A DNA stretch of 64,000 nt from Azospirillum humicireducens (lineage in GTDB: Bacteria > Pseudomonadota > Alphaproteobacteria > Azospirillales > Azospirillaceae): the NCBI RefSeq assembly GCF_001639105.2, contig NZ_CP028907.1, positions 309,118-373,117 on the forward strand. Reading direction: 5' to 3'. The position numbers and the translations under genes were made by a program. Below the pieces are notes generated by a model that was given only the letters and a program-made list of their open reading frames with translations, was not told the origin of the DNA and searched no databases. How positions within the stretch are numbered: the stretch's first letter is position 1; each line of letters starts with the position of its first letter. This document shows, in pieces, positions 41,747-50,765 of the stretch.

Positions 41747-42055
41747 CGCCGTTTTCTCCCATGTTCTTGAAAATCATTGGAGGACCGCCGCAGTCATGCG
41801 GTCACGCCGGCCAGCTCGATCCAGGTGAGGCGCCGGTAACGCGGCGTCTGGATTGTCGGTGAGGTCCCGGCGTCGGTCACGCTGGGCATTATGCCAGTTT
41901 GTTGGTTTGCTCTACAAACTCACAAAAGGGGTCCGGAGTACCTTGAAATCGCAGCCGCCGTCTTTGTGCCGCACCAGGATCGACTGGGAGGGCATGACCG
42001 CAGGGTTGTCGTTACCCCATCTTTGCGGCGGCTGCGATCGGGCTTGGAGTTGGCG
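41747..42055. promoter_or_regulatory. fae upstream region, no gene seen
   Basis: A 309-bp gap containing the fae promoter. No credible ORF. An imperfect dyad GTTTGTTGGTTTGCTCTACAAAC occurs around 41900-41925; its significance is unknown. Confidence 0.4.
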
Positions 42056-42454
42056 TCACTGCTGTCCTTGCGTGTCGCTCGATCCGCTCTTTCCTCCTGC
42101 TCCACCTTGCGTCACCGGGTCGCCGCCGATGGTGCCCTGCCGCTGCTGCTGGAGCGATGTGTCGGGCAACTGCCCGGTCGGCGACGCGGCGCCGCTTCCC
42201 GTGGTCGTTCCGCCCGATGTGCCGGAACTGCCCTGAGGCACCGGCGTGCCGCCGATGGCGCCTTGGCGTTGGCCGGGCAGGGAGTCCGGCGGCAGCTGTC
42301 CCTCGGTCGCCGCCGGGGCGTTCTGCGTGGTGGTGCCGGTGGTGGATTGGGCGAAGGCCGCTGGGGCCAAGGCAGCCACGCCGAAAATGCCGGCCCCGAT
42401 GGCGGCCGCACCGGCCAGGGCGCGGACCGGGCCGCTGGAGAGCTTCATCGTCAT
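42056..42454 (-). CDS. exported low-complexity protein with two tandem repeats
   Basis: A 132-aa product not recognised from any characterised family. It has a signal peptide (residues 1-36, ending PAAFA-Q). The mature part is rich in Gly, Ser, Thr, Gln and Pro and has two copies of a 24-residue unit, GQLPPDSLPGQRQGAIGGTP and GQLPDTSLQQQRQGTIGGDP, each ending PV-x-QG. There is no Cys or obvious enzymatic motif. Ribosome site AGGGAGGT precedes the ATG at 42454. Codon use matches neighbours and signal plus repeats argue it is a real gene; it lies between fae and the PQQ beta-propeller gene. Confidence 0.68.
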   Translation of the reverse strand: MTMKLSSGPVRALAGAAAIGAGIFGVAALAPAAFAQSTTGTTTQNAPAATEGQLPPDSLPGQRQGAIGGTPVPQGSSGTSGGTTTGSGAASPTGQLPDTSLQQQRQGTIGGDPVTQGGAGGKSGSSDTQGQQ

Positions 42455-42575
42455 GAGTCTACCTCCCTAGGGCCGGGCCGTCGCCGACAGCCGCCGCCGT
42501 ACCCGGCCTTTCCCCTCAACCGGGCGCTGCGGCCGCCGGTTCCGTGAGCCGGTCGCCTGTCCCGGCGTGAACCGG

Positions 42576-43547
42576 TCACGGCTTGACGACGACTCCCCAG
42601 GGCGCGCCGCCGACGGGGATGCTCTTGATGACCTTGTTGCGCTCCAGGTCGATCACCGACAGGTCGTTGCTGATGCCGTTGGTGGTGTAGAGCCGCTTTT
42701 CGTCGGGCGAGAAGGCGAGGTTCCAGACGCGCTGGCCGACCAGGAAATAGCGCTTAACCTCGAAGCTCCCGGTGTCGATTTCGGCGATCCGGTTGGCGGG
42801 GCCGAGCGCCACGAAGGCGCGCTTGCCGTCGCGGGTCATCTGGATGCCGACCGCCTGGATCGCTTCGCGGCGGACGCCGGTGACCTCGAAGCGGATCTTC
42901 TTCACCACCTTGCGGGTGGCAGCGTCGATGACGCTGACCGTGCCCCCGATCTCGCTGGACACCCAGACATGCTTGCCGTCGTCGCTGAAGCGGGCGACGC
43001 GCGGCCGGCTGTCGACCAGCACGTTGCCGACGACGGCGCGTTTCTCGGTGTCGATGAAATGCGCCATGTTGGTGGTTTCGGAGGTGTTGACCAGGATCTT
43101 GCCGTCTGGGCTGATGCCCATGCCTTCCGGCTCCACCCCGACCTGGATGTTGCCGACCGCCTTGCGGCTGGGGATGTCGATGATGGTCACCATGTTGTCG
43201 TCCTCGTTGGCGACATACAGCCGGTTGCCGTCGGGGGAGAGGACGAACAGCTCCGGATCGGGGCCGGAGGGCAGGGAATGGACCACCTTGCCGCTGGCGA
43301 TGTCCAGCACATCGACACGGTTGTCGTCGCCGGCGCAGACATAGAGCTGCGTTCCGTCGGCGCTGAGCGTGATGCCGCGCGGGCGGCGGCCGACCTTGAT
43401 CTTGTTGGTGATCTGCAGGCTGTCGCCGTCCACGACGGCGATCTGGTTGTCCTTCTCGTTGGACACGAAAATGGTTTCGGCCAGCACCGGCTCGGCGATC
43501 AGGACCGGGGCGGCGAGGAACAGAATGGTGCACAGCAAGGAACGCAT
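42576..43547 (-). CDS. exported YVTN-type beta-propeller, PQQ-catabolism associated
   Basis: A 323-aa secreted beta-propeller with a signal peptide (MRSLLCTILFLAAPVLIAEPVLA). Repeats of the type IFVSNEKDNQIAVVDGDSLQI, LYVANEDDNMVTIIDIPSRK and LYTTNGISNDLSVIDLERNK give about seven blades. Matches the beta-propeller family that travels with PQQ-dependent alcohol dehydrogenases and their ABC system. Start chosen at 43547 because of the signal peptide. It is 16 nt downstream of the ABC binding-protein gene and probably in the fhc operon. Confidence 0.85.
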   Translation of the reverse strand: MRSLLCTILFLAAPVLIAEPVLAETIFVSNEKDNQIAVVDGDSLQITNKIKVGRRPRGITLSADGTQLYVCAGDDNRVDVLDIASGKVVHSLPSGPDPELFVLSPDGNRLYVANEDDNMVTIIDIPSRKAVGNIQVGVEPEGMGISPDGKILVNTSETTNMAHFIDTEKRAVVGNVLVDSRPRVARFSDDGKHVWVSSEIGGTVSVIDAATRKVVKKIRFEVTGVRREAIQAVGIQMTRDGKRAFVALGPANRIAEIDTGSFEVKRYFLVGQRVWNLAFSPDEKRLYTTNGISNDLSVIDLERNKVIKSIPVGGAPWGVVVKP

Positions 43548-43563
43548 GGGGTGGTCCGCCTCT

Positions 43564-44823
43564 TCAACGGTTGAAACGGCATTTGCTTTCCGGCGCATCG
43601 TCGCCGAGCGTGTCGAGGGGCGTCACGGGGTGCAGGAACCCTTCCTGGGGCGACACCGAGACCAGCATGCGCGGCCCGGCGATCAGGATGGGTTGCCGCA
43701 TCTGGCCGTCCCATTTGCGGAAGGACAGGGCTTCGCCCTTGAAGCCGGCCAATTCGAAATCGGGGCTGTGCAGATAGGCGACGAGGTCGTCGAAGCCGGC
43801 GCCGCCGGTGCGGGTCGCCGCCTCTCCCACGCTGCGCACCGCCAGCCAGGCGGCGTAGTCGCGCGGCAGCATCCAGCGGCCGGCCAGCTTCTCGAACCGG
43901 CTTTGCAACTGGGTGCCGCCCCACTGCTCGTTCACCCGCGACCAGGCGGTGGCGGTCAGTCCCTGGGTGCCGGCCACCGGCCGAGGATGCCAGGTGCGGC
44001 CGTCGAGGTAGTCGCCGAAATTCCCCGCCTCGTCGGCGACGACCAGCACGTCGTAGTCCGGCCCCTGGGTGGCGAGCGGGATGTCGGACTGGATGGTGGT
44101 GACGCCGGTGTCGGTGCGGCGGTTGCCGGTGTCGAAGGTCCAGCCCTTCTCGGCGACGATCCGGCCGCCGAAGCGCTTGGCGGCGCGGCGCACCGCGTCG
44201 GCATAGAGCGCGTCGCCGGGATCGCGGCCGATCAGCAGGCTCCAGCCCGTCCATTTCTTCCAGGCGAGATACTGCGCCAGGGCATCGGCCAGCATGCGCC
44301 GGCTGGCGGCGGTGTGCAGCATGTTGGCCCGGCACTGCTCGTTGCGCAGCGCGTCGTCGGGTGCGCGGGCGTTGAACAGCAGCATCGACCGCGCCTCCGG
44401 CCTTTCGGCGACCTGGATCAGCGCATCGCCCGGCAGGTCGGCGACGACGAAGCGCACGCCCTCGTCCGCCAGCGCCTTGAGCCCGGCGGCAAGGTCGCCG
44501 TCCTGGGGCAGCAGCTGCTCCACCAGCCGGAAGCTCTGGTTCATGAACATGCCGGTGGAGTTGTTGTCGGCCAGCGCCAGCCGGGCGCCCTGCAGCCCCT
44601 CGTCGGTCGCCACCGGTTCCAGGAAGCTGGCCGGCGTGCGCGGGTCCTCCTGCAGGCCGAGAAAGCCGATCAGGATCGCCTGCCCGCCGGAGTCCTGGCC
44701 CAAGACCGCTCCTGCCGGCGCCGTAAACAGAAGTGCCGCGAGCGGCAGGGCGGCGATGAGGCGCCTTCGTCCCGTGGCCTTCGATAAGTCGGAGCGTCGC
44801 CTAGACAACGGCCAGAATCTCAC
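43564..44823 (-). CDS. PQQ-associated ABC-type branched-chain-like binding protein
   Basis: A 419-aa periplasmic binding protein of the kind associated with PQQ alcohol-dehydrogenase clusters (AILIGFLGLQEDPRTPASFLEPVATDEGLQGARLAL region; NNSTGMFMNQSF). Signal peptide about residues 16-42 (RRRLIAALPLAALLFTAPAGAVLG). I place the start at GTG 44823, which has AAGGAGGG six nt upstream and overlaps the fhcC end by 23 nt; the open frame beyond it runs inside fhcC. Together with the beta-propeller and the exporter at 36007-37622 it forms a recurrent but uncharacterised set. Confidence 0.85.
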   Translation of the reverse strand: MRFWPLSRRRSDLSKATGRRRLIAALPLAALLFTAPAGAVLGQDSGGQAILIGFLGLQEDPRTPASFLEPVATDEGLQGARLALADNNSTGMFMNQSFRLVEQLLPQDGDLAAGLKALADEGVRFVVADLPGDALIQVAERPEARSMLLFNARAPDDALRNEQCRANMLHTAASRRMLADALAQYLAWKKWTGWSLLIGRDPGDALYADAVRRAAKRFGGRIVAEKGWTFDTGNRRTDTGVTTIQSDIPLATQGPDYDVLVVADEAGNFGDYLDGRTWHPRPVAGTQGLTATAWSRVNEQWGGTQLQSRFEKLAGRWMLPRDYAAWLAVRSVGEAATRTGGAGFDDLVAYLHSPDFELAGFKGEALSFRKWDGQMRQPILIAGPRMLVSVSPQEGFLHPVTPLDTLGDDAPESKCRFNR

Positions 44824-45556
44824 CTCGCCCTCCTTCCGCAAGATCGCCGATGAAGCGATGGGCGCGGGTGGTGCCCGCGCGCTCGAACCAGCTTCCGGTG
44901 CCCTCCAGCGCCCGGCGCAGCAGGTGCAGGAACAGCCAGTCCCGCGTGCCGCCGTCGGCGAAGCCATCGGGCGCCGCGCTCGCCGGCCGTCCCAGCAGCA
45001 GGGTGCCGCGCCGCATGCCGAAGCCCGGATGCGGACCGCAGCCGCCCGCGACGGCGAGCGTGCCGGCGACCGTGAAGGCGGCGGAGTAGGCGCCGGCCCG
45101 GCCGTCGACGACGACGATCCCGCGTCGCATCCGCTCGCCCACCCGGTCTCCGGCATCGCCGCCGACGCTGATCAGCCCGCCGCGCATCCCCAGGGGCAGT
45201 CCGGGCAGGACGCCGCCCAGGCTGTCGCCGGCCTTGCCGTCGATGCGCAGCAGTCCGCCGATCATCCCGGCACCGGCATGGTTGCCGGCGTCGCCCGCGA
45301 CCAGGATGCGGCCCATCGTCATGCCGGCGCCGACCCGGTGCAGGATGGCGCCGCCCGGCCGGATCAGCAGTCCCTCCGCCGCGTCGCCGGCCGACAGCTC
45401 GAACAGGTCGCCGATCCGGGCCGACCCGCCGCCGCAGGGCAGCGGCATCCCTGCGATGGCATCGGCCGTCAGCCCGGCCAGCCGCTCCGGCAGCAGCGCG
45501 GACATGTCCACCATGATGCCGGCGTCGCCGCGATAGGTCAGGGACAGGCCGCTCAT
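44801..45556 (-). CDS. fhcC: formyltransferase/hydrolase complex subunit C
   Basis: A 251-aa right-handed beta-helix protein rich in Gly repeats (GGLLRIDGKAGDSLG, GGLISVGGDAGDRVGERMRRG), homologous to formylmethanofuran dehydrogenase subunit C. In methylotrophic bacteria Fhc subunits turn formyl-H4MPT to formate via methylofuran. ATG 45556 overlaps the stop of ftr (45553). The order fhcB-fhcA-ftr-fhcC matches Methylobacterium. Confidence 0.93.
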   Translation of the reverse strand: MSGLSLTYRGDAGIMVDMSALLPERLAGLTADAIAGMPLPCGGGSARIGDLFELSAGDAAEGLLIRPGGAILHRVGAGMTMGRILVAGDAGNHAGAGMIGGLLRIDGKAGDSLGGVLPGLPLGMRGGLISVGGDAGDRVGERMRRGIVVVDGRAGAYSAAFTVAGTLAVAGGCGPHPGFGMRRGTLLLGRPASAAPDGFADGGTRDWLFLHLLRRALEGTGSWFERAGTTRAHRFIGDLAEGGRGEILAVV

Positions 45557-46464
45557 GCCATCACCTTGTGCAGATGGAAGTGATGCGGCCCCAGCTTGCC
45601 GCCGTAATTTCCGGCGGTGATCGCCAGCACGCCGGCACCCGTCCCGCCGGCAACGGCTGCGGCGATCCCGGCGCGCATGCCGGTGCGGATGGTGGCCTCG
45701 TCGGTGCCGTCCAGTACCAGCTCCAGCACCGCCTCGACATCGGGCGACAGCAGGGTTTCGGGTTCGACCGCCCGCAGGGTCGGGCAGAAGCGGGTGTTGG
45801 TGGAGGCGATCAGCGCCTTGTATTTCGACCCGACCTTGGAGCCCGAGCGCACCACCCCGCCGGGGAAGGGCAGGATGATGCCGGGAAGCGGCCGGATCGC
45901 TGCCACTGCCGCCTCCGCCGCGGCAAGGCACTGGCGGTGGCTGGCGGCCAGGATCAGGAAATTGCCGCCGCCGATGCCCTTGCCCACGGCGACGCTGTCC
46001 TCGCAGACGAACTCCCCATCCATCACCGGCAGGCGCCAGAAGCGGCGGTCGCCGAACGTCTTGGCGATCTGATGCCCGTCGCCGAAATAGCGCAGGCCGC
46101 CGCCGAGCGGGATGCGCTTGGCGCCGTCGAGAAGCCCGGCATAGCAGGCGGAGCCTGGCGAGGTCATGACGCATTGCCCGACCCGGTTGACGACATGCTT
46201 GGCAAGGTCGCCGGTCGACATGCCGAAGATCATCACCGCCGCCCCCGGCCGGCTGTCCGGCGTCTCCTCCGGCGTCAGCAGCCGTTCCACCGCCGCCTCG
46301 CAGCCGCAGCCGATGACGGACGTGGCGAAGCCGGTCAGGCTGGAGGTCGCCGCATCGACCCAGGCGGGCGTGTCGGCGGTGATGACGAGGCGCGTGTAGG
46401 TCATCGGAAAGGCTTCGGCGAAGGTGTCCTCGATGCGCACGCCGTTGATCTGCAACTCCGCCAT
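45553..46464 (-). CDS. fhcD: formylmethanofuran:H4MPT formyltransferase
   Basis: A 303-aa Ftr protein transferring the formyl group between H4MPT and methylofuran. Diagnostic stretches are INGVRIEDTFAEAFPMTYTRLVITA at the N-terminus, FGMSTGDLAKHVVNRVGQCVMTSPGSACYAG and FCPTLRAVE. Subunit of the Fhc complex. One-base overlap with fhcA (TGATG) and four-base overlap with fhcC show tight translational coupling. Confidence 0.95.
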   Translation of the reverse strand: MAELQINGVRIEDTFAEAFPMTYTRLVITADTPAWVDAATSSLTGFATSVIGCGCEAAVERLLTPEETPDSRPGAAVMIFGMSTGDLAKHVVNRVGQCVMTSPGSACYAGLLDGAKRIPLGGGLRYFGDGHQIAKTFGDRRFWRLPVMDGEFVCEDSVAVGKGIGGGNFLILAASHRQCLAAAEAAVAAIRPLPGIILPFPGGVVRSGSKVGSKYKALIASTNTRFCPTLRAVEPETLLSPDVEAVLELVLDGTDEATIRTGMRAGIAAAVAGGTGAGVLAITAGNYGGKLGPHHFHLHKVMA

Positions 46465-48131
46465 CACGGCACCTCCCGCCGCCGGCAGGGGTGGAGGAGG
46501 GGGCCGGCGCCGTGGCGGATCTCCTCGTCGCGGATGCGGAAATGCTTGAGGGACAAGCCGAGGCGCTCGTCGAAATGGCGGGCGATGCGGCGCTCGATCA
46601 GGTCGTCGAAGCCGGGGCGGACGACATGGGTGCAGCCCTGGGCCATCGCCACCAGCGTCCCGTCGCGCACCACCAGCCGGCCGCTCTTGAAGACCAGATC
46701 CGGCCGCTCGAACATGGCGCGGCGGTCGGGCCGGTCGGTATAGACGGTGACGTCGGCCGAGGCGCCGGGTGCCAGATGGCCGCGGTCGGCAAGGCCCAGG
46801 ATGCGCGACGGCGCTGCACGGGTCATGACGGCGATCTCCGCCAGCGTGTATTCGCGGGTGATCGAGCCCAGCGTGGTGTGGGCCGGCGCGTCGGGGTGGA
46901 TTTCCGCCAGCTTGGCCAGCCGGTAATCGCGGTCCATCAGCAGCCGGATCAGCTCGGGATAGAAGGTGAAGGGCGCGCCGTTGGGGTGGTCGGTGGTCAG
47001 GAACACCCGCCAGGGATCGTCCAGCAGGAGGAACAGCTCCAGCCCGATCGCCCATTGCAGCGCGTTGACATAGGAGTTGTCGCGGTAGCGGAACGGCACC
47101 ACGCCGCAGCCGGCGTCGCATTCGATGTCCATCGCCAGCCATTTGCGCGGGTGGGCCAGCGGCGCGGTGCGGCGCTGCGCCATGGTGTCGGCCGACGCGG
47201 TCACCGTCTGCCCGAACATCACCTGTCCGATGTCCACCGACAGGGTCGGCGTCCGGTTCACCGCCTCCGCCAGCGCCGCGGCGCCGGAGGAGAATTTGCG
47301 GTCGCCCTCCGTGTCGTAGCTGTGGAACTGGATGTGCGTCATGTGCATCGGCAGGCCGGACGCCGCCTGGATGGTGTCCAGCGTCGTGGCGACGTTGCCG
47401 GGAACGCCCAGGTTGCAGCCATGGACATGCAGCGGGTGGGGCAACCCCAACTCGTACACCGCGCGGGCCAGCACGGTCAGGACGCTGCGCGGGGTGACTC
47501 CGTAATAGGGTCCGGGCTCGTCCAGGTCGAGGCTGCGGGCGTTGAACTTGAAGGCGTTGATGCCGCCGGGATTGACCACCTTGACGGCAAGGCTCTGGGT
47601 CGCGGTCAGCATCCAGGCGACATAGTCGTTGATCGCTGCCTGCCCGGCATTGGTGGCGATCAGGTCCAGCAGGAAATCGTCGCTGCCCAGAACCAGATAG
47701 CCGCCGGTGTCGATGTAGGGGATGTCGCCCATCTCCATATGCGCATGCCGGGCGTTGGAGCCCAGCATCGCCGGCTCGAAGGCGGCGGTGAAGCCCATCT
47801 CGATGTAGCGGGCGCCGGTCGTGTGGGTGGAGGGGGTGGCGAGCCCGCTGCCGCCGCCGCAGCCGCAGGCGCTGCCGGCGAAGCGGTGGTGTTCGTGCTC
47901 CTCCCCCATCAGCAGGCGGGCGAGGTTGACCTTGCCGCCGGCGATGTGGCTGTGGATGTCGATGGCGCCGGCCATCACCACCTTTCCGGTCAGGTCATAG
48001 GTGGCGTCGGGCGCAGCACCCGGTCCCGGATCGGCGGCGATGCGGTCGTCGCGCAGCCAGAGGTCGGCGACCTCGCCATGCCGGCCGTTGGCCGGGTCGA
48101 ACAGCCGCCCGCCGGCAAGCTTCGTCAGCAT
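46464..48131 (-). CDS. fhcA: formyltransferase/hydrolase complex subunit A
   Basis: A 555-aa amidohydrolase-fold protein homologous to formylmethanofuran dehydrogenase subunit A. The metal-site motif GAIDIHSHIAGGKVN lies near residues 54-68, followed by HVHGCNLG and the ECDAGCG segment. In bacteria this subunit is the hydrolase that releases formate. The ATG overlaps the end of fhcB by 7 nt. All four fhc genes are present and full length. Confidence 0.95.
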   Translation of the reverse strand: MLTKLAGGRLFDPANGRHGEVADLWLRDDRIAADPGPGAAPDATYDLTGKVVMAGAIDIHSHIAGGKVNLARLLMGEEHEHHRFAGSACGCGGGSGLATPSTHTTGARYIEMGFTAAFEPAMLGSNARHAHMEMGDIPYIDTGGYLVLGSDDFLLDLIATNAGQAAINDYVAWMLTATQSLAVKVVNPGGINAFKFNARSLDLDEPGPYYGVTPRSVLTVLARAVYELGLPHPLHVHGCNLGVPGNVATTLDTIQAASGLPMHMTHIQFHSYDTEGDRKFSSGAAALAEAVNRTPTLSVDIGQVMFGQTVTASADTMAQRRTAPLAHPRKWLAMDIECDAGCGVVPFRYRDNSYVNALQWAIGLELFLLLDDPWRVFLTTDHPNGAPFTFYPELIRLLMDRDYRLAKLAEIHPDAPAHTTLGSITREYTLAEIAVMTRAAPSRILGLADRGHLAPGASADVTVYTDRPDRRAMFERPDLVFKSGRLVVRDGTLVAMAQGCTHVVRPGFDDLIERRIARHFDERLGLSLKHFRIRDEEIRHGAGPLLHPCRRREVP

Positions 48132-49393
48132 CCGGCTTTCTCCCTGGTATCGGCGGATTGCTCCAGCGCCGCCAGCATCCGGCCGATCACGTCGGCAACG
48201 CTGGGCAGGCCGCGGTCGATCAGCGCGCCGGCATGCAGAGCCACCACGCTGTCGGCGCGGAACACGTCGCCGGCATGGTCGATGCCCGGCGTCCCCACCG
48301 GGATGAACAGCGCCGGTTCGGGCGCGATGGCCGTCTCCGGCGGCGCCAGCATGATGACGCTGCCGCTGGTGCCGAACTCCGGCACTTCGGGCCGAAAGGC
48401 GGAGATCCACAGCGTCACGTCGGCATCGCGCAGCCGTGCCCGCCAGTCGAACCTGTCGGGATCGTGCAACGGCGCGCCCGCGTCGAAGCCGGTGCGCAAA
48501 GGAAAGCCGGTTCGCCAGGTGCAGGCCTGGTTGGCGCCGATCAGGTTGTCGGCACCCGACAGCGGCAGGCCGGCGCAGCGCGTCGTACCGTCCACGGTGC
48601 GGACCAGCCGGGCCAGCGCTTCGACGATCAGGTCCGGCTGAGGTCCGTTGAACAGCCCCGCCGCCCACACCACCACCGCATAGCGCGCGGCCCGCAGCCG
48701 GGCCGCCAGTTCCGCCATCCGGGCATCGCTCGACGCCGTCCGGCCCGCCAGTGCGGTCCTCAGTCTCGTAACCAGGGTGGCGAGGTCCGGCTGCGGGTCG
48801 GTCTCCATGCCCTGCGTTTCGATCTGGCCGGCAAGGCATTGCACGGTCTCGGGCAGCGGTTTCCCGCCCAGGAAGACGACGCTCCGGCCGCCGCCGGGGA
48901 CGAAGGCCGGTGCCGGTGCCACCCAGCGTTCCCACAGGCGCGGGAAGGCGGCGGCCGGATCCGGCCCGACGACCAGGACGAGGTCGCAGCGGTTGCGCAG
49001 CTCCGCCAGCGTGGTGACCGACCAGCCGAAGCGCCGCAGGACCGCGAGGTTGCGGAACAGGGCGTCGGACCGCTCATGGTCCACCGTCGCCCCGATGCGT
49101 GCGGCGAGCGTCAATGCGGCGAGCACGCCCTCGACATCGGTGGCCAGCCCGGCGATCAGCGGCGCACGCGCGGCGCCGAGCAGCCGCGCCGCCTCGGCGA
49201 TGGCTCTGTCCATGGCGACGGGGGTGCCGGCCATGCGGGCGTCCGTCGCCACCGCCATGGGCCGGCGGAACAGCCGGTCGGCCTGCGGGCAGCCGCTGGG
49301 CCGGGGGGCGATGCCGGAATCGTCCCGATCGATCCCGATGTCGCCGCATCCCAGGCCGCAGAACGGACAGAGGATTTCGGGGTGGAAGGTCAT
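48125..49393 (-). CDS. fhcB: formyltransferase/hydrolase complex subunit B
   Basis: A 422-aa homologue of the molybdopterin subunit B of archaeal formylmethanofuran dehydrogenase. Bacterial FhcB has lost the redox role as known from Methylobacterium. A CPFCGLGCGD motif near residue 9 resembles a cluster-binding site, but only three Cys are in line. First gene of the fhc operon; a 326-bp divergent region separates it from the RFA-P synthase gene. Confidence 0.9.
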   Translation of the reverse strand: MTFHPEILCPFCGLGCGDIGIDRDDSGIAPRPSGCPQADRLFRRPMAVATDARMAGTPVAMDRAIAEAARLLGAARAPLIAGLATDVEGVLAALTLAARIGATVDHERSDALFRNLAVLRRFGWSVTTLAELRNRCDLVLVVGPDPAAAFPRLWERWVAPAPAFVPGGGRSVVFLGGKPLPETVQCLAGQIETQGMETDPQPDLATLVTRLRTALAGRTASSDARMAELAARLRAARYAVVVWAAGLFNGPQPDLIVEALARLVRTVDGTTRCAGLPLSGADNLIGANQACTWRTGFPLRTGFDAGAPLHDPDRFDWRARLRDADVTLWISAFRPEVPEFGTSGSVIMLAPPETAIAPEPALFIPVGTPGIDHAGDVFRADSVVALHAGALIDRGLPSVADVIGRMLAALEQSADTREKAGC

Positions 49394-49719
49394 GGCCCGC
49401 CAATCGCCTGAGCGGAGAATGAACCTGGATTCGCAGTGGGTCGCATAGGTCGCAGGAACTATTGCGGGCAGCCCATGCGGTGGATTTCAAATGTGCGGTC
49501 GTCTTCGCTGGGAGCCGTCCAAGCATCGGCCCCTGAACGGAAAAGCTGTTGTTCCGACATGGCCGGCTTCGGACATGCCTGTCGATCCATTCATGACCAA
49601 ATTTCCTTCCAGGGAATCCGCACCCATTCGGGCTACTGCGCACAGATACTCGTTCGCGCTACGGACAATTTTGTTTGCAACGCTAACATTGTGCCGGGAC
49701 CCGCGCAAAGGGAATGCAG
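49394..49719. promoter_or_regulatory. divergent promoter region fhcB / RFA-P synthase
   Basis: A 326-bp gap between divergent operons that carry opposite halves of the same pathway. No gene is visible. The right part (about 49600-49710) contains relatively AT-rich sequence. I could not name promoter boxes. A ribosome site AAAGGGAA lies at 49707-49713. Confidence 0.5.
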
Positions 49720-50736
49720 ATGAGCCACCAGCGCAATCGGATAGGGGAGGTGCGGGTCCATGCGCCCGCGCGCCTACATGCCGGCTTCGTCGACCTCAAT
49801 GGCGGGCTTGGGCGCCGCTTCGGCAGCCTGGGTATCGCCATCGACCGGCCGGCGATCACCCTGCGTATCCGCCCGGCCGACCGGCTGACCGTCGACGGCC
49901 CGTCTGCCGAGCGTGTGTGGCGCAGCATCGAACGGCTGGGCCGGGAAGCCGGGCTTTCCGATTTGGTCGCCGTGACGGTGGAGGAGGCGATCCCGGCGCA
50001 TGTCGGGCTCGGCTCCGGCACCCAGACCGACCTTGCGGTCGCGGCGGCGCTGGTCTGCCTGGAGGGGCGCCGCACCGCCGCCCGCGAACTGGCCCGCACG
50101 CTGGAACGGGGGGCGCGGTCCGGCATCGGGCTGGCGGCCTTCGAGCAGGGCGGCGTGCTGCTGGACGGCGGCCGGGGCGGGCTGGATGCGGCGCCCCCGC
50201 TGATCGCGCGGGCCGAGTTTCCCGAGGACTGGCGCATCCTGCTTCTGCTCCACCGCGGCGGGCACGGACTGCACGGCGCGCCGGAGGCGGACGCCTTCCG
50301 GCGGCTGCCGCCCTTTCCGCCGGATGCCGCGGCCCATCTCTGCCGGCTGATGCTGATGGTGGCGCTCCCGGCCCTGGCGGAGCGCGACGTGGAGGCGTTC
50401 GGCCGGGCTGTGGGGGAGCTTCAGCGCACCGTCGGCGACCATTTCGCCCCGGCGCAGGGCGGACGCTTCACCAGCCCGCTGGTGGCGGAGGTGCTGGCAT
50501 GGCTGGAGGCGCAGGGGATCGCCGGCCTCGGCCAGAGCTCCTGGGGGCCGACCGGCTTTGCCATCGTCGGCGATGCCGCGTCGGCGGAGCGGCTGGCCGG
50601 CGAGATGCGCGACCGCTGGGCCGGATCGCCGCTGGAGGTCCTGTTCTGCCGTGGCCGGAATGTCGGCGCGACGGTGGAGAATGTGAACGCCGGGACGGGC
50701 TTCGTGCCTGCGGCCCGGAGGGCGGCGGGCGAATAG
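49720..50736 (+). CDS. beta-ribofuranosylaminobenzene 5'-phosphate synthase (RFA-P synthase)
   Basis: A 338-aa GHMP-kinase-fold enzyme making the first committed arylamine of methanopterin from 4-hydroxybenzoate or pABA and PRPP. N-terminal RVHAPARLHAGFVDLNGGLGRRFGSLGIAI, IPAHVGLGSGTQTDLAVAAAL (GHMP loop) and C-terminal GLGQSSWGPTGFAI are diagnostic. Start at 49720, seven bases after AAAGGGAA; an ATG at 49714 is too close to that site. First gene of the plus-strand H4MPT operon. Confidence 0.92.
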   Translation: MSHQRNRIGEVRVHAPARLHAGFVDLNGGLGRRFGSLGIAIDRPAITLRIRPADRLTVDGPSAERVWRSIERLGREAGLSDLVAVTVEEAIPAHVGLGSGTQTDLAVAAALVCLEGRRTAARELARTLERGARSGIGLAAFEQGGVLLDGGRGGLDAAPPLIARAEFPEDWRILLLLHRGGHGLHGAPEADAFRRLPPFPPDAAAHLCRLMLMVALPALAERDVEAFGRAVGELQRTVGDHFAPAQGGRFTSPLVAEVLAWLEAQGIAGLGQSSWGPTGFAIVGDAASAERLAGEMRDRWAGSPLEVLFCRGRNVGATVENVNAGTGFVPAARRAAGE

Positions 50737-50765
50737 CAGAGGTGAACAACAGAAGGGAGGCAGGC

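Noticed and set aside
46491..48641. A 716-aa plus-strand frame over fhcA/fhcB
   Set aside because: Lies opposite well-recognised fhc genes and shows no motif of its own.
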